A stretch of DNA of 64,000 nucleotides from JAABRU01 sp050180235. Its GTDB lineage: Bacteria > Desulfobacterota > Desulfobacteria > Desulfobacterales > Desulfococcaceae. Where the stretch lies: positions 1 to 64,000 of the forward strand of contig JBFXEJ010000012.1 of NCBI GenBank assembly GCA_050180235.1, given 5' to 3'. The translations under genes and the position numbers were made by a program. The notes beneath the pieces were generated by a model. That model was not told where the DNA came from, did not search any database, and saw only the letters and a program-made list of their open reading frames with translations. This document shows, piece after piece, positions 41,373 to 50,600 of this stretch (positions are counted from its first letter, which is position 1; each line of letters opens with the position of its first letter).

Positions 41373-42524
41373 ATGGATGTTTTTATCAATGATGTGTCCG
41401 CATTTATGCCCAATGCGGCTGTTACAAATGATGAAATTGAAAATGTGCTGGGAAAGATTCAGAATATATCCTCCAAAGCCCGTCAGATTGTTCTGAAAAA
41501 CAACAAAATCAGAACCCGTTACTACGCGATTGATCCGGTAACTGGAAAACTGACCCACAGCAACGCGCAGCTCACAGCCGAAGCAGTGCGCAGACTCCGT
41601 CCCTGTGCGGATTTCTGCACAGAACAGATACAATGCCTGGCCTGCGGCACTTCCACTCCGGATTTGCTTCTTCCCGGACACGGCCTTATGGTGCTGGGAG
41701 AACTCGGAATTGCGGAATGCGATGCAGTCACAACTGGCGGCATCTGCGTTTCCGGCATGAGCGCGCTGAAATACGCATGGATGAATGTGGCCTGCGGCAT
41801 ATCTGAAAATGCGGTCGCGACAGGCTCGGAACTGGCCTCGTCCTATACACGGGCAAAATTTATGAATCCGTATATTTCAGATCCGGACGGAACCGGAGGA
41901 TTGGAAAAACAGCCCATCCGTGCCTTTGATGCGGATTTTCTGCGCTGGATGCTCTCAGACGGCGCAGGCGCGGCCTTTGTTTCCGCAAAACCCAACCCGG
42001 ATCGCATTTCCCTGAAAATTGAGTGGATTGAGCATATTTCCCTTGCAGGAAAACTGGAAACCTGCATGTATGGCGGGGGTGTGAAAAAAGAGAACGGCAG
42101 CATAACCGGCTGGAGGGAAACAGAAAATATTCCCGAAGAGCAGAAACCCTGGCTGTTTTCCATCCGGCAGGACATTCGCCTGCTGGACAGGGAAATCATT
42201 GCCAGCATGGGAAAAGTCCTGTCCCGCATTGCGGAAAAACGTGATCTGCGCCCGGAAACCGTGGATCATTTTCTGCCCCATTATTCATCGCATTATTTCC
42301 GGCAGAAATTTTTTGATGAAATGCAGCGCATCGGTTTTGGTATTGGCTATGAAAAATGGTTTACCAACCTTGCGGAAAAAGGCAATACCGGCAGCGCTGC
42401 CATGTATATCATTCTGGAGGAAATCTTTCACTCCGGCAGTCTGAAACCGGGTGAAAAAATGCTCTGCTTTATCCCGGAAAGCGGGCGTTTTTCCCACTGT
42501 TTTATGCTGCTGACAGTGGTATAG
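41373..42524 (+). CDS. KAS III-like ketosynthase (DarB/StlD type)
   Basis: A 383-residue thiolase-fold condensing enzyme. The catalytic triad is Cys125 (GGICVSGMSALK), His303 (FLPHYSSHYF) and Asn338 (EKGNTGSAAM). The opening (INDVSAFMPNAAVTNDEIENVLG; SSKARQIVLKNNKIRTRYYAID) matches my memory of DarB/StlD proteins, which join a beta-ketoacyl unit and an enoyl unit in dialkylresorcinol synthesis; a generic FabH-like role is the alternative. No cyclase/aromatase (DarA-like) or acyl carrier gene is seen nearby, so the product is uncertain. The preceding AGGAAAG and ATG set the start. It lies between radical SAM and DUF362 genes. Confidence 0.82.
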   Translation: MDVFINDVSAFMPNAAVTNDEIENVLGKIQNISSKARQIVLKNNKIRTRYYAIDPVTGKLTHSNAQLTAEAVRRLRPCADFCTEQIQCLACGTSTPDLLLPGHGLMVLGELGIAECDAVTTGGICVSGMSALKYAWMNVACGISENAVATGSELASSYTRAKFMNPYISDPDGTGGLEKQPIRAFDADFLRWMLSDGAGAAFVSAKPNPDRISLKIEWIEHISLAGKLETCMYGGGVKKENGSITGWRETENIPEEQKPWLFSIRQDIRLLDREIIASMGKVLSRIAEKRDLRPETVDHFLPHYSSHYFRQKFFDEMQRIGFGIGYEKWFTNLAEKGNTGSAAMYIILEEIFHSGSLKPGEKMLCFIPESGRFSHCFMLLTVV

Positions 42525-42794
42525 AATTGCTGTTTCTGCATTTTCTGTTTCCCGCAGAGGACACAGAGAGTTAAAAAATTTCTGTTATTCCGGGCATGAA
42601 ACATACAAAGGTGGGCAAGGTTTTTTGTGTCAGCCTGCCATCAGATGGCGGACAGCATTCCGCGTTTGCCCATTCTGCCAACTGAATTTCGGACAGAGAA
42701 AAATTCTGTAAAAACTCTGCCTTACTCTGCGGTTAAAAAACAGACTGTCAACAGGTTTGAGCCATCATCAAACAAATAAAAACAGGAGGATATT
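42525..42794. other. intergenic gap before the DUF362 gene
   Basis: No gene. It includes phrases common to repeat relics in this window (GCAGAGGACACAGAGAG; GTGGGCAAGGTTTTTTGTG) but no clear inverted repeat. AGGAGG lies at its end as the ribosome site of the next gene. Confidence 0.4.
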
Positions 42795-43901
42795 ATGGAA
42801 AGCAAGGTATGGTTTACGGATCTGCGCACCACACCAAAGGAAAATCTCTATCAGAAATTGCGAAAACTCATGGAAGCGGCCGGAATACAGGATGTTTTTG
42901 AAAAAAGGGATCTGGTTGCGATCAAACTCCATTTCGGGGAACTGGGAAACACGGCCTATATCCGGCCTGTGTTTCTGCGCCAGATTGCGGATCGCATCAA
43001 AGAACTGGGCGGAAATCCCTTTCTCACAGATGCCAACACTCTGTACGCGGGAACCCGCAGTGATGCGCCGAATCATCTTCATACAGCCATTCAGAACGGT
43101 TTTTCCTATGCTGTGGTCGGGGTTCCTCTGGTGATTGCAGACGGTTTGCGGGGAAAATCTGAAACTGCTGTCGCCATCAGCCGCAAACATTTCAGAGAGG
43201 TGTATATCGCAAAGGAAATTGATCAGGCTGATGCATTTGTTTCTGTGGCACATTTCAAGGGGCATGAACTTGCGGGTTTTGGCGGGGCCATCAAAAACAC
43301 AGGCATGGGCAGCGCGTCCCGCAGGGGAAAACTGGCGCAGCATTCCACTGTATCGCCCCATATCAATGAGGAAAAATGTATCGGCTGCGGTGACTGCGCC
43401 GAACACTGTTCCCAGTCTGCGCTTTCTCTCAAAGATGAAAAAGCCGTGATGGATACAGAAAAATGTATCGGCTGCGGTGAGTGCATTCTGATCTGTCCCA
43501 ACTCTGCCATTGAAATCCAATGGGATCAGACCATACCGGTATTTTTGGAAAAAATGGCGGAATACACCGAAGGCGTGCTGAAAAACAAAAAAGACAAAGC
43601 CTTTTTTATCAATTTCATCACCAGTGTATCCCCGGCCTGTGACTGTTACGGCTATAACGACGCTGCCATTGTCAGAGACATCGGCATAGTGGCCTCCAAA
43701 GACCCGGTGGCCATTGATCAGGCTTCGGTTGATCTGGTAAATGCGGAACAGGGACTTCCCGGAACCTGTCTGGAAAGTCATCTCAAACCCGGAGAGGACA
43801 AATTCAGGGGCATTTATCCCAGGGTAGACTGGGCTGTTCAACTGGATTACGCGGAAAAACTCGGTCTTGGAACCCGGAAATACCGGCTGGATAAAATATA
43901 G
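42795..43901 (+). CDS. DUF362 protein with two 4Fe-4S clusters
   Basis: A 368-residue cytoplasmic protein. The DUF362 body (VAIKLHFGELGNTAYIRPVF; FLTDANTLYAGTR; SVAHFKGHELAGFGGAIKN) is interrupted at about 195-240 by a ferredoxin module with two cluster sites, CIGCGDCAEHC and CIGCGECILIC, each completed by a Cys before a Pro or Ser. The C-terminal DIGIVASKDPVAIDQASVDL is the DUF362 signature. Proteins of this type are common in strict anaerobes and are thought to handle electron transfer or metal/cluster chemistry; the reaction is unknown. AGGAGG sits before the ATG. Nearest neighbours are the ketosynthase and radical SAM genes. Confidence 0.92.
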   Translation: MESKVWFTDLRTTPKENLYQKLRKLMEAAGIQDVFEKRDLVAIKLHFGELGNTAYIRPVFLRQIADRIKELGGNPFLTDANTLYAGTRSDAPNHLHTAIQNGFSYAVVGVPLVIADGLRGKSETAVAISRKHFREVYIAKEIDQADAFVSVAHFKGHELAGFGGAIKNTGMGSASRRGKLAQHSTVSPHINEEKCIGCGDCAEHCSQSALSLKDEKAVMDTEKCIGCGECILICPNSAIEIQWDQTIPVFLEKMAEYTEGVLKNKKDKAFFINFITSVSPACDCYGYNDAAIVRDIGIVASKDPVAIDQASVDLVNAEQGLPGTCLESHLKPGEDKFRGIYPRVDWAVQLDYAEKLGLGTRKYRLDKI

Positions 43902-43928
43902 CGGTTTGGGCCCGTTCATCCCTACTGT

Positions 43929-44193
43929 CTGATGCTGCGCAACACCGTAATATCCGCGAAAGCCGGTACCGTTCGGCTGATTTTACTCTTAGGTGATTTC
44001 CGGAAAAGAATATACCGCCAAAGTATCAAAAGCTTCCAGCTTTTGCCCTGTGCCTGTGAACTGAGATGGTATATTTATTTTCATAAATCACCTTAAGCCC
44101 AGAACTGCCTGAAATTAATGAATTCCGCTTTATTCCGGAATGACGGTGAATACAGTAATCTGCTGATTTTTGAAAGGTCTGCGTAGCATCAGT
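43929..44193. repeat. ACTGATGTTACGC-family element (copy 4) split by a 103-base MITE
   Basis: The left end CTGATGCTGCGCAACA and right end TCTGCGTAGCATCAGT belong to the same family as 5591-5727. In its middle, 43991-44093 is an inverted copy of the AGGTGATTTC short MITE (AGGTGATTTCCGGAAAAG...TAAATCACCT), flanked by TT and TA. The insertion order is therefore clear: the ACTGATG element first, the AGGTGA element later. Confidence 0.7.
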
Positions 44194-44412
44194 GCAATAA
44201 TTCCGGTGTGGGAAATGGGAAAAAACTTGCTTTTTGTATTTTATTTCTGCATAGTCAAATCAGACTGCCTGTTGGGGACTGCAAGTTTCTGTAAAATTTC
44301 ACATAACAGTTTTGTTTCCGGATAATCCGGGTTCTGATGTTTTCTGAGGGATGCGTTTTTTTTATTCCGCATCCGGATTATCTGCGGAATATATGTCACA
44401 GATTTTTTAAAA

Positions 44413-44508
44413 TCAGCAAAGGCCAAACCCGCCGGAAGACGGGGACGGAAAGCCGCGGGTCCGAAACGGACTGAGATATCTGATTTGAAGGATAGCCGGG
44501 CTGCCTGA
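44413..44508 (+). ncRNA. GEMM-I type cyclic-di-GMP riboswitch (first copy)
   Basis: The motif order matches GEMM-I: AAAGGCCAAACCC, a stem closed by a GGAA loop, GGGGACGGAAAGCC, a second hairpin (GTCCGAAACGGAC), then GGATAGCCGGGCTGCC as the receptor side. TCAG (44413-44416) and CTGA (44505-44508) form P1. Aligned with the Vc2 aptamer, the ligand-contacting G20 is G and A47 is kept, with a C-G pair replacing G-C beside it, which favours cyclic-di-GMP over cGAMP. The 3' half overlaps the terminator stem at 44494, so ligand binding should block termination (ON switch). It precedes the 2224-residue secreted protein. Confidence 0.88.
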
Positions 44509-44530
44509 CACAGGGCAGTCCGGCTTTTTG
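44494..44530 (+). terminator. riboswitch-controlled terminator
   Basis: AGCCGGGCTGCC pairs with GGCAGTCCGGCT across the loop TGACACAG and is followed by TTTTTG. The 5' arm and the start of the loop are also P1/receptor bases of the aptamer, so aptamer and terminator exclude each other. Confidence 0.88.
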
Positions 44531-44635
44531 TTTACAGGGAAGTCTTTATTCTGGTTGTTGGGTTAAGCTTGGTTATTGAGCTTGCCGAAATACGCTAACC
44601 AATCTGTTTTTTTGAAAAACGAAAGGAGGAGAAAT

Positions 44636-47600
44636 ATGAAAGTATCAGAATTGACCATCGGTATGGCAGACAGAAAAATTACCTCTCCTAACATTTTGAA
44701 AAGTTGGGTATCCGTTAATCATGCTTGGCCCAACACCGCCATGATTTCAGTAAAATTCTGTGTGGTGGGAATGTTCCTTCTTCTGGTGATTCTGCCGACC
44801 TCTTGGGCTTTGGAAGTTCCGTTTTCAAGCAGGAAAACCATTGACGGGAATTTTAATATTAACAGTATGCATGCTGCGGACGTAGACGTTGACGGGGATA
44901 CGGACTTGATCGGGGCTGCACATGAAGCTGATGAAATAGCTTGGTGGGAAAACTCTGCAGGCAATGGCTCTGCATGGACAAAACATATTGTTGATGACAG
45001 TTTTGATGCTGATATCATTTATGCTGCAGATGTGGACGGAGACGGAGATACGGACGTGCTCGGCTCTGGATATTTTGCTGACGAAATAGACTGGTGGGAA
45101 AACACAGCCGGGAATGGCTCTGCATGGATAAAACATACTGTTGACGACAGTGTTGATGCTGATATCATTTATGCTGCAGATGTGGACGGAGACGGAGATA
45201 CGGACGTGCTCGGCACAGAATATCATGATGGGATAGACTGGTGGGAAAACACAGCCGGGAATGGCTCTGCATGGATAAAACATACTGTTGACGACAGTGT
45301 TGATGCTGATATCATTTATGCTGCAGATGTGGACGGAGACGGAGATACGGACGTGCTTGGCACAGAATATCATAATGATGGGATAGACTGGTGGGAAAAC
45401 ACTGCCGGAAACGGCTCTGCATGGACAAAACACACTGTTTTTGACGGTGCTTATGTTAACAATGTTTATGCTGCGGATGTGGACGGAGACGGAGATACGG
45501 ACTTGATCGGTGTTCTCGGCACTTCAGTTTTTTATGTTGATGAAATAGTCTGGTGGGAAAATACTGCCGGAAATGGTTCTGCATGGACAAAACACACTGT
45601 TGACGACAAGTTTAGCGGTGCAGAGAGCGTTTGTGCTGCGGACATGGACGGTGACGGAGATAGGGACTTGATCGGGGCTGCATCTGATGCTGATGAGATA
45701 GCCTGGTGGAAAAATACTGCCGGAAATGGCTCTGTATGGGAAAAGCACAGTATAGATCCCAGTTTTAAATCTGCACAAATTGTTTATACTGCGGATGTGG
45801 ATGGTGACGGTGATATGGACGTGCTCGGCGCTGCATGGTCTTCGTTTAATGGGTCTATCTATAATGAGGCGTTAGCATTGTGGGAAAATAACCTAATAGG
45901 GGCTTCTCCCATACTTATCAAAGAGTTTTCACTTGACAATATAACCAGCATTTATGCTGCGGACGTAGACAGTGACGGAGATATAGACATGTTCAGTGCT
46001 GCATCTGATGCTGATGAGATAGCCTGGTGGGAAAACACTGCCGAAAATGCTTCTGTATGGGCAAAGCACACCGTTGTCAACAGTTTTGACGGTGTAAATA
46101 GTGTCTATGCTACAGACCTAGATGGAGACGGTGATACTGATGTACTCGGCGCTGCATCTTATGCTGATGAGATAGCCTGGTGGGAGAATACTGCCGGAAA
46201 TGGTTCCGCATGGACAAAACACACTTTTGACGGCAGTTTTGATTTTGCAAGAAGCGTTTATGCTGCGGATGTAGACGGTGACGGGGATACGGACGTGCTC
46301 GGTTCTTCTGCTGACGAGATAGCCTGGTGGGAGAATACTGCCGGAAATGGTTCTGCATGGACAAAACACACTGTTGTCGGCAGTTTTGATGGTTGCTCCG
46401 AAAACATTTATGCTGCGGATGTAGACGGTGACGGGGATACTGACGTGCTCGGTACTTACGGTTCTTATTTTAACGAGATAGCCTGGTGGGAGAATACTGC
46501 CGGAAATGGTTCTGCATGGATAATGCACACGATACAAGACTGGTCTTTATTTGAGGTTTTCGAAGCCATTTATGCTGCGGACATGGATGGTGATGGGGAT
46601 ACAGACGTACTAGGCGCACCTGGATGTTATAGCGAGATGGAGAAGGGAGGGAACAAGATAGTCTGGTGGGAAAACACTGCCGGAAACGGCTCTGCATGGA
46701 TAAACCATACCATCTGTAACAGCTTTGATGGTGTATTCAGTACTTATGCAGAGGATATGGATGGTGACGGAGATACGGACGTACTCGGAGCTGCGTCATT
46801 GGATGACGAGATCGCCTGGTGGGAAAATACAGATGGGAAAGGTTTCGCTTGGACAAAACAAACCGTTGACGATAATTTTGACGGAGCAAGGAGTGTTCTT
46901 ACTGCGGACGTGGACGGTGACGGATTTACAGATATAATCGGTGCGGCATCTGATGCTGACCGGATCTCCTGCTGGATAGCAGTACCCGGACAATTCGACA
47001 TAACCACATCAAAAACTTCTCAACAATTTATCAGTGAAGGTAAAGAAGACGATGTATTAAAACTGGTATTCACCCATACAGGCAAAGCAGGCGATGTGGA
47101 CAGTGAACTGTCGGAAATCGAACTTCTGCTGGAAGAATCCCCCGGAGCGCCCATCAACTCGGTGCAGGCAGATGCCATCTTTGAAAGTATTTCCGTGTAT
47201 ATAGATGCTGACAGCAACGGTCAATTTTCCGTTGTTGACAAACCGGTGCTTATCCAAAGTACGTTTTCACTGACAGACGGAAAGCTGATACTCAAACTCA
47301 ATCATTATGACGAAAACGTCAAAGTCTCCTATGGCTCACCCAAAACCTTTTTCATTGTCCCCAAACTCGCTTCGGATGCGTATTTCCAAACCCCGGATCA
47401 GTTCCATATCACCTTTCTTTCCGCCAAAGCCAAATACCGGGATTATGATATTGAACTTTATCACAGCCACAAAAACAGATTCACACCTGTCCCCACCGGC
47501 ATTATTCAAATCGGCGACTCTACACCGCCGGTCATCATGGGGCTTGCCGACAGTGATGTGCCCGCAAATAATAAAGAATGGATATGGACAGCCACAGATG

Positions 47601-50600
47601 CCCAGACCGGTATTTCCTTCCGTTATGCCGTTGATCAGAAACCCTATACAGACATGAATACCCTCTGGACGCCATCAACAGGATTTGACCCCGGAGCATC
47701 CGCAACACAAAACAGCGGTAACGGGATATATTACCTTCATGTACAGGCCGCTGACCCTTCCGGGAATGAGAGCGGGATCAAAACAGTTTACGGTATCATG
47801 GATAACACCCTCCCTGCTGCACCGACCGTTTCCGGCCCTGATCTGACAAATGATCCCACACCCCAATGGACCTGGACATCCAACGGTGATGGCGGTGATG
47901 GTTATGGGACATCATCCTTTTATCGTTACAAATTGGATGAGCCCTGGCTGGAAACCGGTGCTTCCACAAGTTATATGACCTTTTTCATTCCTGCCGCCAA
48001 TCTGGGAGATGGCCCTCATACCCTGTATGTTCAGGAAAGGGATATAGCCGGGAACTGGTCATTGAGCGGTTCCAAAGCAGTGACCATTGATCTTAGCCCT
48101 CCCAATACACCCACGGTTTCTCTTTCCGGTGCGGCTGTCAGAAATACCCAAACTGCAACATGGACATGGACAAACACCGGCAGCGGCGGCAACGGAACAT
48201 TCCGCTATAAGCTGGATGACAGCAATCTGACTGTAGGTGCAACGGAAACCATATTGACAACATGCACATTCAGCAGCCTTTCGGACGGCATTCACGTCCT
48301 TTATGTGCAGGAAAGGGACGCGGTCGGAAACTGGTCCCTTTACAGCAGCGCATCGGTCACAGTTGACACCGAGGCCCCGAACCCGCCCTTTGTGTGGAAT
48401 TCCACCCCCCTGACCAATGATCCCCGTCCCAAATGGCAGTGGACGCCGGGCGGCGGGGGAAACGGCACATTTGAATATGTGCTGAAAAAAGGCGCACAGA
48501 CGGTACTTTCGGGAACCGTGAAGGCCGTTTCCTTTGTTCCGGGAAGCGACCTTGCGGACGGTGTTTACACCCTGTCTGTCCGTGAGCAGGACCTCGCAGG
48601 CAATGTTTCAGAGTATGACAGTTCAGACCTTGAGGTGGATCGCACTGCGGGCTGGGCTCCGGTCATTACCGAGGCCGTCACTCCCACAAAAATCAATCCG
48701 CCCACTTGGAAATGGCGTACCAACGGAGGAACCGGACTGTTCCGGTACAAACTGGATCCCCAGAGCAATGAAAATCCGCAGATGGACACAGGAGCAACCG
48801 AAACCTATGCGGACTGGTTCCGTCCCAGCGGCATTCTGCCGGACGGGGATCATTTCCTCTTTGTGCAGGAAAGGGACACGGCGGGCAACTGGTCGCCCCC
48901 CAGCATGGGCATAATTGAGGTGGATACCGGAAAACCCTGCTCCTGTGCGGCTTCGGAATCCTTTGTGCTGGTGGCCGCAGGCGGGATTGGGATTGAATAC
49001 GAATTCGATGAAGTGTATGCCGGGGAGCCCTGCATAAACACTGATTCGGAGACTGAAACATCGGGCAGCGGTATCGTAAAGGTTGAACTGTATGTGAAAA
49101 AGCCCGGAGACATCGGTTTCAGTCTCACGGCCGCGGATGCGGAAGGCAGCATTGACGGCATTTTTCATTACACGGTTCCGGGCAATGCGCCGGGTGTGTA
49201 TGAATTTTACACTTTGGCATACGACCGTGCCGGGAACATGGAAAATCTCTCATCCGCCTGTGTGACCCGCACGGTTTTCAGCACCGAATTTGCGGGTTAC
49301 GGTCTCATCATCACTGGTTCCGTATCCGATGAGGAGGGACTGGAATCCCACACAAAAACCGGGGGCCGGGTGTGGCAGCACCTGAAAAACCGGAATTTCC
49401 TGGTCAGTGATACCGGGGGAAACCACTGGGACAATACGCTGGATCATGTGAAATTCTTCTCTCCCTATGATGATGCCCCCATCACAGGAAAAGACGACTA
49501 CAGCGTCAATCCCGAAAACGGACTGCCCTGCAGCTACAAAGAGGCCGTGGAACATGCCATTACGGAATGGGCACCGCAGCGGATTAACGAAATCGAAGGC
49601 CCGCTGTGGATTGTGATGCTGGATCACGGGTCTGAGGATACGTTTTACCTCAACGGATTTGAACAGATTAAACCCGGTCCGCTGACGGAATCGGAAGAAC
49701 TGAAAAATATGAATGACTGGCTGGCAGCACTGGAGAAAAAGATTCCGGCAGATTATTACAGCAAACCGGAAAATTTCATTGCGGTTGTGATCGGGGCCTG
49801 TCATTCCGGCAGTTTCATTGACGACCTGTCTGCACCCGGAAGGATCATCATCTCCAGCGCGGCTGCGGATGAGGTCTCGTACCGCGGGCCCAGAGTGCCG
49901 GGACTGTACCGGGACGGCGAATTCTTTGTCAGCGCGCTGTTCAACGAACTGGGCAAGGGTTCCGATCTGCACACTTCCTACACCCGTGCGGTTGAACTCA
50001 CGGAAAACCATACGGACAGCGGACTTTCCGACAAAAGGTTCCCCTATTTCGACACAGCCCGGCAGCATCCCTATATGGATGATGACGGAGACCCCGGCTC
50101 CGGCCCGGTGTACTGGGGCAGTCACACCCTGCGATCCGGCGGGGACGGGGACCTGTGTAAACTGACGGATCTGGGGTACGGGGAGGAAACCGTTCCTTTG
50201 GAAGTCACAGCCGCGGGCAGGGCGGAAGACGTTCTGTCACCGTCCCGGCACAGCAACCTGCTCTGGGCCGGAACAAATTTTGCGGGCGATCCCAAGAACA
50301 TCCGGGTATGGGTGGAAATCCGGGAGCCGGGTGTTATTCTGGCCGAAACCGGAACAGGGGAGGACACCAGCCGCATTGTGGACATGATTCCCGGAACCCT
50401 GGAATGGAATTCTGCAGCCGGAAGATATGAAACCACCTACACAGGCTTTGATCTTCCGGGCCGTTATACCCTGTTTTTCTACGCAATGGGAACCGACGAA
50501 CTCATCTCCCATCCCAGACGCACCTATGTTTACAAAAGTCTGGCCAATTCGCAGCCCGGTGCATTTTCCCTGCTTTCCCCCGCGAACGGGGAAAGGGTTC

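Noticed and set aside
42768..43919. Minus-strand reading frame opposite the DUF362 gene
   Set aside because: The plus strand encodes cluster motifs and DUF362 signatures; the antisense product resembles nothing known.
44413..44508. cGAMP-specific (GEMM-Ib) riboswitch
   Set aside because: Deltaproteobacteria often have this subtype, but by my alignment the base at the G20 position is G in both copies, favouring c-di-GMP. The alignment was done by eye, so this is a weak rejection.
44719..46697. Minus-strand frames within the FG-GAP region
   Set aside because: They mirror the plus-strand repeats and have no start signals.
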